DNA from: Balaenoptera acutorostrata
Taxonomy: Eukaryota > Chordata > Mammalia > Artiodactyla > Balaenopteridae
Reading direction: 5' to 3'
Assembly (NCBI RefSeq): GCF_949987535.1
Contig: NC_080074.1
Location: 30,403,478-30,467,477, forward strand
Length of the DNA: 64,000 nt
The position numbers and the translations under genes are program-made. Position 1 is the first letter of the stretch; each line of letters opens with the position of its first letter. Below are positions 1 to 11,430 of the stretch, piece after piece. The notes under the pieces are model-generated. The model had not been told where the DNA came from. It saw nothing but the letters and a program-made list of their open reading frames with translations, and searched no databases.

Positions 1-1507
1 AAACACACTTTAAAGTGAAACGGATTACTTATTAATGGAAAAAATAAACTACTAACAATTTTTTCCATCTGCAAATGTATACATCATACTATTATCCAAA
101 GTCTATCCATAAAAGACACTTAAGCAAGTAATCTGTCTACACCCTGACAAACCTGAAACTATTTAACCATAGGTTGGGTTTTGCAAACTAAAATAACTTC
201 AGATTAGGCGTATCTCCATTTATTTGCCAGAATTTTAATTATTTATCAATATCAAAATGACTGTCAATATGGTTGCTATTATTTGCTTGTGTCTTATGCT
301 ACCATTTAGCAGGAGAAAACTATCTTTTCAATACAAAAATTCATTTCAGTAGTATAATTGTAGTTAATTTTCTTTTTCTACAAATTCAGCTATATAGTAC
401 TGGATATTTAATAGATAGACTTTAAAAATCTAGGTCCAAAAATGCAAAATAATAAATATTTCCATATCTGGATCCAAGGGTTGGATATTCAACTTAATGT
501 AGTAGGATGGCAGTTGAGATAGAATGCCACAAATCAGTGCAGAAAACGATTTATCCGTGCATTTTACATCTTGGATGTTACCTTTCTCCCAGAGAGAAGT
601 ATATAATCTCTCTTGATTGCTTGCTCTTTTTTTTTTATTAGCATGAAATCTGCTTTGCAGCTCCCAAAGCTGCAATCCAACCAGACACATAGAGTAATTC
701 CGTTTCAATGCTTCTTCCTTTAGTCTAGTTCACAATACAAATGCAGACAGAATTGTTTTCCCAGAGGCAAGCTAGAAAAATCTTTTTCTTTCTATAATAG
801 AGGCGGAGAATAAACATTTCAAGATTGAAACACACTCATCTGTAAACAGAAATGACATAGCTGACATTTACTGGCAAAAAAATAAGCAGAGATTATCATT
901 TCATAGCCTGCAGTAGATTGAAACTAGTTGAAAAGCAAATACCTCTCTCAGCACACCATTTCCTCTGTCTGATAATGGGTGTTGATCTTTGTGTTGCAGT
1001 CCTTCTAACTGCTTTGCTTTTATTTTTAATGAACCTCCATTTCACTTACTCATCAGCCACATATGGGTGAAAATGGATGGTGATGCGTAATCATTTACAG
1101 GTGCACTTTCATTAAAGATAAAAAGCTTCTGAGACTATGGTCTTAAGAGGCAGTTAAACAGTTTCAATCTTTCTTCCAACTTCTTTTAGCTATATCTTTC
1201 AAGCTCTATAAACCTTCACAGAAAAGGAAAGAATCCACAATGTGCATAAATAAGGAACCCCTGAGTAATTATTATTTAATTTGTATGTATAGGACTCGGA
1301 ACCTAGCATACTGATTTGTGTCTGAGCCTTCATGCCCTGAAATTGGTGGAATCTAAAGAGAAATGTAGACTTTTTGACATGCTACCAAAAGTTATCTGAG
1401 ATTAGGTACTTTCAGAAGGGGAAACAGAACAACTCTGTCCAGAGCTTGAAACTATATAAAAATCACTGAGCCAAGAGATCAGAGAAACAAACTGGACGTG
1501 ACCTTAG
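1..1507. other. Unassigned AT-rich sequence
   Basis: I see no repeat family, RNA gene or credible coding region here. The longest open frame is 92 codons on the minus strand (430-708). It has no recognisable domain and sits in AT-rich sequence, so I treat it as chance. The stretch could be unique intergenic or intronic DNA, or repeats too old to recognise by eye. Confidence 0.5.
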
Positions 1508-1705
1508 AGTGGGGAATAGAGCATGAGCTTTGGAGTTCAAAGATTGTAATTTAAATGCTTCCTCAATTTGGTGAGAGCTGCTTGACCTTAAGCAAACAAT
1601 TCTGAGCCTCAGTTTCTTCACACAGAAAAGGGAGGCACCAATACTGTCTACTGAGCTCACCTCACAGTACCACAGCTAGGATAAACAGAGAGAATGTAAA
1701 TGAAA
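1508..1705 (+). repeat. MIR SINE, plus strand
   Basis: The order of signals matches the mammalian-wide MIR element: a 'gagctttggagttc' box, 'cttgaccttaagcaa', then 'cctcagtttcttc' followed by an A-rich stretch. These are the decayed forms of the MIR central core and its downstream half. The copy is very old and has no visible target duplication. Confidence 0.75.
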
Positions 1706-2229
1706 ACCTTCAAAATCTGTGGCCGGGTCTCTGAGGATTTTGCATAAATAAAGGGGACATTTCACATCAGTGAAGAAAGGATGCCTTATTCAATTAATTT
1801 CATTTAGACAATTACCTATACATTTAAAGGGAAAAAAGGAATTTAGAGCCCTAGCTCATACTTTTCAGAAAAGTAAATCATAGGTGTATTCAAAACTTAA
1901 ACGTATATATCTTAACCCAAAACATATTAAAAGAAAATAATTAAATATATGTTTATGAACTTTAAGCAAGTAAAACCTTCTTAAATCAGACACAAAAAGT
2001 GAAATCCTGCATGAAAATATTTGCAATATATAACAATTTTCACACATGAATATTTAGAAATATAGAAATAGAAAGGATATATCCTTTGAAAATAATAATA
2101 AAACATCCCTATTGAAATGGGCAAATAGGTGAATGTATATTTAACTGGAGAGGAAATATACATGATATTTTATGCATGATTTTAACTAAGTTTTAAAACT
2201 TTATTAATTATTATATTGATTGTAGATGA
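1706..2229. other. Unassigned AT-rich sequence
   Basis: Nothing is recognised. The sequence is strongly AT-rich, and its short minus-strand open frames (60 codons) contain low-complexity hydrophobic translations typical of AT-rich DNA. Confidence 0.45.
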
Positions 2230-2690
2230 AGCTGTGAATAAATGGTACTTCTATATTCTTCTGGGGGAGTGTAATTAATATAGACACCATGACAGATAAT
2301 TTGAATCTATAAAATTTGAGTGACACTTATGATTATCTACCCTAGAGAAATACCCACATAATTGTATAAGAAAGCATATATACAGGTATGTATCATATCT
2401 AGCTTACAATAGCAAAATATTAGGAAAAACCAAACTGTTCATCAAAAATAATGGCAAAATGACTATATTATGTCAGTTTATAGACTATGATGCAGTGACT
2501 AAAATATTATGTTAGTTCCACATATATCAATGTAGGAAAAACTGGGAGTTATATTATTCAGTAAAGAAAGCAAATTACTGAATGACATATACTGGATGGA
2601 TGACACCATTATATCAGAACATGCACAAGACAAAGTGAGCCCTATGGTTGCCCCAGATTACTGCCTTGAGAATTCCTAAACAAGGGCTCT
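2230..2690 (+). mobile_element. Ancient L1 3' end fragment
   Basis: The stretch follows the ORF2 C-terminal and 3' UTR pattern of old mammalian L1: 'gggggagtgtaattaatatagacacc', 'agagaaatacccaca', 'actgttcatcaaaaataatgg', 'gactatgatgcagtgac' and 'catatactggatggatgacacc'. It is heavily mutated with no open frame. The join to the next block at about 2.69 kb is approximate. Confidence 0.65.
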
Positions 2691-3480
2691 GAGAGGGAAC
2701 TCAGCACCAGGCAGATTTGGCTGAGTTGAAAGAGACAGAACTAAGGGTCCAGGGAAGCCCAGGAAGCTATAGTTCATAGGACAGAGTAATGAAAAAGAAA
2801 GAGCTTAACAGAAAGAGAATTCTGGAGATCAACAGAGGGTTCTCTCAAGTGATTAGCAGAATACCAACCAGTGCATGCATTTGAGAATACTATCTTAAGT
2901 AGAGGAAAGTACCATCCAAAAGAGTTAGAGGGAGGAGTATCCAGTGCTTATATAAGTCTGGGAACAGTGTACATTCCAAAAAGCCATAGGGGAAAACTTC
3001 ACAACTCATGGTCATTGGTTAGAATACTTAGAAGGGGTTTGCTTAAAAAATGTGGAATAATTAGCCCTAGATTAAATGCTGCTCTGGTCCCACCAAACAA
3101 ATATTAAAAGACCTAAAGGATCAAACTGTTAACATGTAACCCAACTGTGTCCCGGTATAAAGCTCAAGGAGATATAGATAGATATAGATATAGATATAGA
3201 TATAGATATAGATATAGATACACAAAACTATGGAGTGGTAAACAAAGTAAAGTCCACAATGCCTGGAATACAACCAAGTTTTTCAGACATGCAAAGAAGC
3301 AGGAAAATATGAATCATAATGAACAGAAAAATTAGTGAATCGAAACTGACCCAGAACTGACATAGATGAAAGAATTTAACAATGATATTAAAATAGTTCT
3401 TGTCACTGAATTTTATATCTTCAAACCTGTGTCCATGAAACCCTTCAGAGTATGAGGAAGAGTACAAAAAAATTAATTAA
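2691..3480 (+). mobile_element. Ancient L1 5' UTR/ORF1-region remnant
   Basis: Phrases such as 'gagttgaaagagacagaac', 'gatcaacagagggttctc', 'aaaagagttagagggagg' and 'gaatcgaaactgacccagaa' match what I remember of the 5' region of old L1M-type elements. It lies just upstream of plus-strand ORF2 remnants, so it is probably the 5' part of the same decayed L1. A hexanucleotide array sits inside it (3171-3220). Family assignment is from memory. Confidence 0.5.
3171..3220. repeat. (GATATA)n microsatellite
   Basis: About eight units of a GATATA hexamer, with one shortened GATA unit near the left end, form a nearly perfect tandem array. One reading frame gives an Arg-Tyr repeat within a 62-codon open frame. 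That is a by-product of the array and not a gene. Confidence 0.95.
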
Positions 3481-3514
3481 AATTAAAATGTTGTCTTTTT
3501 ATTTATTCTGTTAT

Positions 3515-3645
3515 TTCTTTATACCCAAAATATTTATTGGGTACTTATTTCATATAAAGCTGTATGCTAGGCAGTGGTCATTCACTAGTAAGCCCAGAAG
3601 ACATAACACCTGTCTTCAGAGGGTTTATAGTTTAGGGTAAACAAA
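3515..3645 (-). repeat. L2 LINE 3' end, minus strand
   Basis: 'aaaatatttattgggtactt', 'tgtatgctaggcagtgg' and 'cctgtcttcagagggtttatag' match the reverse complement of the L2 3' end, whose usual form includes 'aaatatttattgagcacctact' and 'ctaggtgctgggg'. It lies between the 5' and ORF2 parts of the ancient L1 and probably inserted into it. Confidence 0.65.
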
Positions 3646-3859
3646 AATAATGACAATGTAGTTTGGGGTTTATGACATATATAGCAGTAAAAGAAGAGGG
3701 AAAATCTGAAAGTATACTATTTTAAGATTCCTATACGTTCCATGATATGGTATAATATCACTTACAGGTAGACTATGATAAGTTAAAGACATGGAACACA
3801 GAACACAGAAGATAAAATGTATCAATGGGAAAAAAAAATAAAGAACAGCTGAGATAAAC

Positions 3860-6800
3860 AGAAACAAATAGCAAGATAATAGACTTATACCTAATCATAT
3901 TAATAATCATATCAAGTATAACTAGTCTGAACACCTCCATTATAAGGAAGAAATAGGCATAATGGATATAAACAAACAAGATCAAGTTATACACTAGAGG
4001 AAACTCAGTTTAAATACAAATAGGATAAAAGTAAAAGAATAAAAATAAAAGAATACAAAAAATGCCATGCTCAAACTCATCAAAAGAAAGCTGGAGAGAC
4101 TATATTAACAACAACAAAGTAGATTTCAGAGAAAAAATATTACTCTGGGCAAAAAATTTCATGCTGTAATGATAAAGGGGTCAATTCATCAAGAGGAACC
4201 AACAATTCTAAACACTTATGCGCTTATAACAGAGCTTCAAATACTCAAAGCAAGAAGTAATAGAACTTCAAGAAGAAATACACAAATCCACAAATATAAT
4301 GAGACATTTCAATACCTCTCTTTCAATTATTAATAGGACAAGTAGGCAGAAAATCAGTAAGAATATAATAGACTGAAAAACACTATCAACCAAACTTAAG
4401 TTGATTAATTTTTACAGGAACTCCAGTAGACAATAACAGAATATTAAACATTTTTTTCAAATATACACAGAACATTTACCAAGATAAACCATATTTAGGT
4501 TGAGAGTTAAATGAAAGCAAAAAACAGGACACATGGCTGTATTTAAATATTAGATAAACATCAAATGATATTTATTTTTTATTACAGACTTCACTTTTTT
4601 AAAGCAGGTTTAGTTTCACAGCAAAATTGAGAGGAAAATACAGGGAAATCCTCTCTACCCCCTGCCCCCACACATGCACAGCCTTCCCCATTATCAACAT
4701 CCCCCACCAGAGTTGTCCATTTGCTTCAACTGATGAGCCTACATTGATATATCATTATCACCCCAAGTTCACAATTTACATTACTGTTCACTCTTGGGTT
4801 GTACATTCTATGGATTCGGATAAATGTATAATGACTTGTATCCACCATTATAGCATAATTCAGAGTATTTTCACTGCCCAACAAATCTTCTGTGCTCTAC
4901 CTATTCATCCCTTCCTCCCCACTAATGCCTGGAAACCACTGATCTTTTTACTATCTCTATAGTTTTGCCTTTATCAGAATGTCACATAGTTAGAATCATA
5001 CAGCATGTGTCCTTTTCAGATTGGCTTCCTTCACTTAGTACTATGCATTTAAGGTTCCTCCATATCTTTTCACGGCTTGATAGTTCATTTCTTCTTAGTG
5101 TTGAATAATATTTCTACTGCTTGGATGTACCACAGTTTTATCACCCACTGAAGGACATCTGGGCTGCTTCCAAGTTTTGGCAATGATGAATAAATCTTCT
5201 ATAAACATCCTTGTGCAGGTTTTTGTGTGGATATAAATTTTCACCTCCTTTAAGTAAATACCAAGGACTGTGATTACTGGATTGGATGTTAATAATATGT
5301 TTAGTTTTGTAAGAAACCGCCAAAATGTCTTCCAAAATGTCTGGACCATTTTTCATTCCCACCAGCAATGAATGAGTTTCTGCTGTTCCACATCCTCACC
5401 AGCATTTGGTGTTGTGAATGTTCTGGATTTTGGTCATTCTAATAGATATGTAATGGTATCTCATTGCTGTTTTAATTTATACTTCCCTGATGATATGTGA
5501 TATGGAATATCTTTTTATATGCTTATTTGCTATCTCTATATCTTTATTTTTTTTTTTCAGTGAGGTGTCTGTTTAAGGTCTTTAGCCAGTTTTTTTTTTT
5601 TTTTTTAATCAGGTTGTTTTCTCACTGCTGAGATTTAAGAGTTTTTTTGTGTATTTTGGATGGCAGTCCTTTATCAGATGTGTCTTTGGCAAATATTTTC
5701 TCCCAGTCTGTGGCTCATCTCTTCATTCTCTTCATCAAATAATATTTTTAGAAAAACTATGCCCCATGTTATACTTGAAACATACTTATACTAAAAAATA
5801 TTTGATGTTTACCTAAAATTAAAATTGACTGGATAGCCTGCATTTTATCTGGCAAGCTTAATTCTAGGTCATAAGACCAAAGTGGAATTAAATTAGAAAT
5901 CAATAAAAAATTAAAATGTTCTAAATATGTGTTATCTAAATAACACAATTCTAGGGAATCAAGGGGTCAAAGGAGAAAAAAAGAAAAGGGAAACTAAAAA
6001 GTATTTGAATTGAATGAAAATAAAAACACAACATAACAATAACCAATACTCCTCATCAACATATATGCAAAACTTCTACACCAAGTTTTTGCTAATCAAA
6101 TCCAAAAAATGCATACAATTGACATTATACTGTGACTAAGTGGTGTTCATCCCAGAAATGCAAGATTGCTTTAACATTCAAAAATAAATCAACATAATTT
6201 ATCACATTAATAAATAGGAAAAATGTTATCATCTGAATAGACAGAAAAACATTTAACAAAATCTAACACCTATTTCTAATTATAAAGCTCTCAGCGAATT
6301 AGGAATAGAAGGGAACTTTCTCAATCTCTGTCTGATAATGGGCATCTATGAATAGTCTACAGCTAATATCATATATAACTGTAAAAAATTGAATACTTTC
6401 CTCTTAAGATCAGGAATAAGACAAAGATGTTCACACCCATCACTTCTGTTCAATATTGTATGGGATGTCCTAGTCTTTGCAATAAAGCAAGGAAAAGAAA
6501 TAAATGGCATCTACATTAGAAACGAAGTAAAACTGTCTTTATTCACATACAATATGAGAGTCTATGTATAAAATCTGACGAAAGCTATAGAAGCTACTAG
6601 AACTAATAAGTGAGTTCAACATGATTGCAGATACAGGATTAATATATAAAAATCATTGTATTTCTATTTACTAGAAATGAGCAATCATAAATTGAAATTA
6701 AATAAAAAATAACATTCACAACAGTGCCAAATGAATCGAATATTTAGGCATAAATTCAACAAAAGGAATGCAAAACTTTTATACTGAAAACCACAAAGCA

Positions 6801-6990
6801 TTGCTGAGAGAAAGTGAAAAATGTCTAAATAAATGGAGCTATATCTCTTGTTGTTAATATATCAACTCTTCCAAAACTGATCTATAGATTCAATACAATT
6901 CTAATTAAAATCCCACTAGGCTTTTTTGTAGATATTGGAAAGCTGATTCTAAAATTCATGTCGAAAGGCAAAGGACCTAGAAGAGTGAAA
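3860..6990 (+). pseudogene. Decayed ancient L1 ORF2 (endonuclease and RT remnants), interrupted
   Basis: From about 3.89 kb the plus strand reads as a badly eroded L1 ORF2. The endonuclease region runs to about 4.56 kb, including a stretch translating like 'TILNTYALI'. After a minus-strand L1 insertion (4574-5732) the RT region resumes from about 6.06 kb. The 60-codon frame at 6389-6571 contains LRSGIRQRCSHPSLLFNIV, the L1 RT block normally reading [16 protein letters not shown]. Its catalytic [FY]ADD box reads FTYN, so the RT active site is lost. Stops and frameshifts are numerous. The C-terminal similarity fades by about 7.0 kb. Confidence 0.75.
4559..5747 (-). mobile_element. 5'-truncated old L1, minus strand, with 15-bp TSD
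   Basis: The body (4574-5732) is an L1 3' segment in reverse orientation. It contains antisense forms of the tail region, such as 'cagttttatcacccactgaaggacatc' and 'gggctgcttccaagttttgg', followed by 'ctcattgctgttttaatt'. It is flanked by 'catcaaatgatattt' (4559-4573) and 'catcaaataatattt' (5733-5747), a 14/15 match, so the insertion boundaries are well defined. It lies inside the older plus-strand L1 ORF2. Its open frames (5095-5349 and 5141-5368 minus) are remnants of ORF2 C-terminal sequence. Confidence 0.8.
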
Positions 6991-6999
6991 ACAGTATAA

Positions 7000-7744
7000 G
7001 TTATTATAGTTTTGTTTTGCTTTGTTCCCAAAGAGTTAACACAACTCCCAGGAAACAGGAAACTCATAGGAGGAGTGTAGAGATTGCTGGTTATAGTTTA
7101 TCAGAGCAAACATGTCAGGACAGGGGAGCAAAATATATCAAGGTCAAATAAAAACTATATGAATAGTTGAAAAAAGTTAAAGCCATCTCAAGTAGGGCAC
7201 ACTATTAAAAATGTTACTCTTAGCAAGACATCCTATATGCAAAAAAGCCCAAAGAGCTTTCTTCTGTCTTGTGTACAATCTTTCTTTCTCTATATTGTGC
7301 ACATGCTTTTGAAGACAGCATGAGGAGAAAACAGGTGAGGCTGATTGTCATTGTCTTCATGCCTCATTCTGCAGCTTCCTATGTATGTGTTTTCCCAATT
7401 TTTGAAAACTATCAAATGAATGATATACTTAATCTAAGTTTCTTCTTTCTCTGGTGGTAAACATAGTAATAAAAATAATTACTACTTTTGTTACTTTAAA
7501 TTTTATGACCTATGATGTCACTTTAGTCCCAGTTGGTTTATAGTAACCCAGTTCTTCTTTAAATATTCTCTCTCTTTCTCTCTCTCTCCCCTTGTTTTTC
7601 TTCTTCCCCCTCCAGTCCCTCTGTTTCTCTTTTTTTCTCCAGTTTTCAACAGCTCAGGAGTAACAATTTCCAAGGAGAGTTTCTTGGTTGCCAACCTACC
7701 TATGCTGTAACGAACTCCCTCCCTCCTATTCCTCAAGACTGTGT
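7000..7744. other. Unassigned stretch with polypyrimidine tract
   Basis: No gene or repeat family is recognised apart from a pyrimidine-rich run at about 7555-7635 containing a (CT)n core. The open frames (63 and 72 codons) are low complexity or lack any domain. Confidence 0.45.
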
Positions 7745-7925
7745 GCCCACTGCCCCTTGCATTTATCTCATTAAACAGAAAATACGTTTATTTATGTGAT
7801 TAAGTCTCCTAACAGACCACAAGCCCCGTAGTGACTGAACCCTTTTCATGTTTTTTATCACCTGTGCCTAGCAGAATGCTTGGTTCTTAATAGGTATTCA
7901 ATTCCTATTTACTGAACAGATGTAC
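7745..7925 (+). repeat. L2 LINE 3' end, plus strand
   Basis: 'gaccacaagccccgtagtg', 'cacctgtgcctagcagaatgc' and 'aataggtattcaattcctatttactgaa' match the L2 3' end in forward orientation. The usual form has 'cctagcacagtgcctggcaca' and 'aataaatatttgttgaatgaa'. The copy is diverged. Confidence 0.7.
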
Positions 7926-8461
7926 TTTCTTTAGTAATTTGTCAATACTGCACTTGTTACTTAGGACAGAAAAAGACACTGTGGAATTAACATTTGTAGA
8001 ATATGTCATGGAAGTAGAGACAAATGAAAGGAGTTTATGAAATTTTTAAAAAATCCTCCCTTAAGAAGCAATTATTCTTCCATGGAAACATGGCAAAGGA
8101 ATGTGAGCAAAGATAACTCAGTAGTGGAAAATAAAATGCCGATAATTCTAGAACATTAAGGTAGGTCATCTTCCCAAATAAATATATAATACTATGATCC
8201 TCCCAGTTGACCAAGTTAAAAACATCAAAAACAACAATGGCATGTGGTATCATCTTTAATTTTTCTTCCCCTCACCTCCCTCCCCATATTCAAGCTAGGA
8301 CCTTATTTTCACTTTTTTTTTTTTAGGATTTGTTTGTTTGTTTGTTTCTTACTTTTAGATACCTTCTTAATGAGAAAATATACTTAAGGTTTTGCTTTTT
8401 GACTCAATCTGAGACTAATTTTAGGAGGTGGGTTTATCCCACTTAGCTATCTTGTTATAAA
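7926..8461. other. Unassigned sequence flanking L1A
   Basis: No gene or repeat is recognised apart from a short (TTTG)n tract at about 8328-8348. The last bases form the left target site of the full-length L1 that follows. Confidence 0.45.
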
Positions 8462-8472
8462 AGATGCTTCTA

Positions 8473-10480
8473 GGAGGAGCTTCAAGATGGCGGAAGAATA
8501 AGAAGCGGAGATCACCTTCCTCCCCACAAATACATCAGAAATACATCTACATGTGGAACAACTCCTAAAGAACATCTACTGAACACTGGCAGAAGACCTC
8601 AGACCTTCCAAAAGGCAAGAAACTCCCCACGTACCTGGGTAGGGCAAAAGAAAAAAGAAAAAACAGAGACAAAAGAATAGGGACGGGACCTGCACCAGTG
8701 GGAGGGAGCTGTGAAGGAGGAAAGGTTTCCACACACTAGGAAGCCCCTTCGCGGGCGGACATTGCAGGTGGTGGAGTGGGGGAGATTCAGAGCCACGGAG
8801 GAGAGTGCAGCAACAGGGGTGCAGAGGGCAAAGCGGACAGATTCCCGCACAGAGGATCGGTGCCGACCAGCACTCACCAGCCCAAGAGGCTTGTCTGCTC
8901 ACCCGCCGGGGCGGGCGGGGGCTGGGAGCTGAGGCTCGGGCTTTGGAGGTCAGATCCCAGGGAGAGGACTGGGGTTGGTGGCGTGAACACAGCCTGAAGG
9001 GGCTAGTGCACCACAGCTAGCCGGGAGGGAGTCCGGGGAAAAGTCTGGAGCTGCTGAAGAGGCAAGAGACTTTTTCTTCCCTCTTTTCTTGCCTCTTTGT
9101 TTCCTGGTGCAAGAGGAGAGGGGATTAAAAACACCACCTAAACGAGCTCCAGAGACCGGCATGAGCCGCCGCTGTCAGCACGGACCCCAGAGATGGGCAT
9201 GAGACGCTAAGGCTGCTGCTGCAGCCACCAAGAAGCCTGTGTGCAAGCACAGGTCACTATCTACACCTCCCCTCCAGCCTGGGCAGCCCACCACGGCTAG
9301 GATGCCATGATCCAGGGAAAACTTCGCCGGGAGACAACATTGTGTGCCTCAGGCTGGTGCAACATCACGCCGGCCTCTGCTGCCACAGGCTCGCCCCGCA
9401 TCCGTACCCCTCCCTCTCCCCGACCTGATTGAGCCAGAGCCACCGAATCAGCTGCTCCTTTAACCTCGTCCTGTCTGAGAAAAGAACAGACGCCCTCAGG
9501 CGACCTACACGCAGAGGCGGGTCCAAATCCAAAGCTGAACACCAGGAGCTGTACGAACAAAGAAGAGAAAGGGAAATCTCTCCCAGCAGCCTCAGGAGCA
9601 GTGGATTAAACTTCCACAATCAATTTGATGTATCCTGCATCTGTGGAATACCTGAATAGACAAAGAATCATCCCAAATTGAGGAGGTGGAATTTGGGAGC
9701 AACGATATATATATATATTTCCCCCTTTTTCTCTTTTTCTGAGTGTGTATGTGTATGCTTCTCTGTGAGATTTTGTCTGTATAGCTTTGTTTTTACCATT
9801 TGTCCTAGGGTTCTGTCTGTCCGTTTTCTTTGTTTGTTTGTTTGTTTATAATTACTTAAAAATTTTTTTTCTTAATAATTATTTTTTATTTTAATAACTT
9901 TATTTTATTTTACTTTATTTTATTTTATTTCACTTTATCATGTCCTTTCTTTCTTTCTTTTTTTCCTTGCTTTTATTCTGAGCCGTGAAGAGGACAGGTT
10001 CTTGGTGCTCCAGCCAGGCATCAGGGCTATGCCACTGAGGTGGGAGAGCCAAGTTCAGGACGCTGGTCCACAAAAGACCCCCCAGCTCCACATAATATCA
10101 AAGGGCGAAAATCTCCCAGAGATCTCCATCTCAACGCTAAGACACAGCTCCACTCAACGACCAGAAAGCTACAGTGCTGGACACCCTATGCCAAACAACT
10201 AGCAAGACAGGAACACAACCCCACCCATTAGCAGAGAGGATGCCTAAAACCATAATAAGGCCACAGACACCCCAGAACACACCAGCAGACGTGGACCTGC
10301 CCACCAGAAAGAAAAGATCCAGCCTCATCCATCAGAACACAGGCACTAGGCTCCTCCACCAGGAAGTGTACACAACACACTGAACCAACCTTAGCCACTG
10401 CGGGCAGACATCAACAACAACTGGAACAATGAACCTGCAGCCTGCGAAAAGGAGACACCAAACACAGTAAGCTAAGCAAA
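8473..10480 (+). promoter_or_regulatory. L1A 5' UTR (internal promoter region)
   Basis: The first 2 kb of L1A carries no conserved ORF. Its first third is GC-rich with CpGs (about 8740-9500), while 9820-9960 is AT-rich with TTTG and TTTA runs. In L1 the 5' UTR holds an internal RNA polymerase II promoter, and I infer the same role here without identifying factor sites. Several overlapping open frames of 60-108 codons on both strands are by-products of the GC-rich sequence, and most have counterparts in L1B and L1C. Confidence 0.75.
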
Positions 10481-11346
10481 AAGAGAAGACAGAGAAACAC
10501 ACAGCAGATGAAGAAGCAAGGCAAAAACCCACCAGACCTAAACACTGAAGAGGAAATAGGCAGTCTATCTGAAAAAGAAGTCAGAATAATGATAGTAAAG
10601 ATGATCCAAAATCTTGGAAATAGAATGGAGAAAATACAAGAAACGTTTAACAAGGACCTAGAAGAGCTAAAGAGCAAACAAACAGTGAGGAACAACACAA
10701 TAAATGAAATTTAAAATTCTCTAGAAGGGATCAATAGCAGAATAACCAAGGCAGAAGAACAGATAAGTGACCTGGAAGATGAAATAGTGAAAATTACTAC
10801 TGCAAAGCAGAATAAAGAAAAAAAATGAAAAGAATTGAGGACAGTCTCAGAGACCTCTGGGACAACATTAAATTCACCAACATTCGAATTATAGGGGTCC
10901 CAGAAGAAGAAAAGAAAAAGAAAGGGACTGAGAAGATATTTGAAGAGATTATAGTTGAAAACTTCCCTAATATGGGAAAGGAAATAGTTAATCAAGTCCA
11001 GGAAGCACAGAGAGTCACATACAGGATAAATCCAAGGAGAAACATGCCAAGACACATATTAATCAAACTATCAAAAATTAAATACAAAGAACAAATATTA
11101 AAAGCAGCAAGGGAAAAACAACAAATAACACATAAGGGAATCCCCATAAGGTTAACAGCTGATCTTTCAGCAGAAACTCTGCAAGCCAAAAGGGAGTGGC
11201 AGGACATATTTAAAGTGATGAAAGAGAAAAATCTACAACCAAGATTACTCTATCCATCAAGGATCTCATTCAGATTTGATGGAGAAATTAAAACCTTTAC
11301 AGAGAAGCAAAAGCTAACAGAATTCAACACCACCAAACCAGCTTAA
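10481..11346 (+). pseudogene. L1A ORF1 (RNA-binding protein), broken
   Basis: ORF1 makes the trimeric nucleic-acid chaperone that coats L1 RNA. The family order is visible: a charged N-terminal part, a coiled-coil segment, the RRM-like core (around 'IRIIGVPEEE', about 10885-10914) and the C-terminal domain (through 'LSAETLQAKREWQDIF'). Against L1B, the ATG at 10481-10483 reads AAG. A TAA interrupts at 10712-10714. A single-base loss near 10815-10825 shifts the frame. The reading frame ends at TAA 11344-11346, a few codons before the stop used in L1B. The longest surviving piece is 173 codons (10825-11346). Confidence 0.9.
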
Positions 11347-11430
11347 CAACAAATGCTAAAGGAACTTCTCTACGGAGGAAACACAAAAGAAGGAAAAGAC
11401 CTACAATAACAAACACAAACAATTAAGAAA

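Noticed and set aside
3147..3335. 62-codon frame with an Arg-Tyr repeat
   Set aside because: Translation of the GATATA microsatellite within an old L1 5' region, with no coding support.
8576..9659. Cluster of 70-108 codon open frames on both strands in GC-rich sequence, resembling a CpG island with a small gene
   Set aside because: This is the L1A 5' UTR. Equivalent sequence is present in L1B and L1C, and the frames are not conserved between copies.
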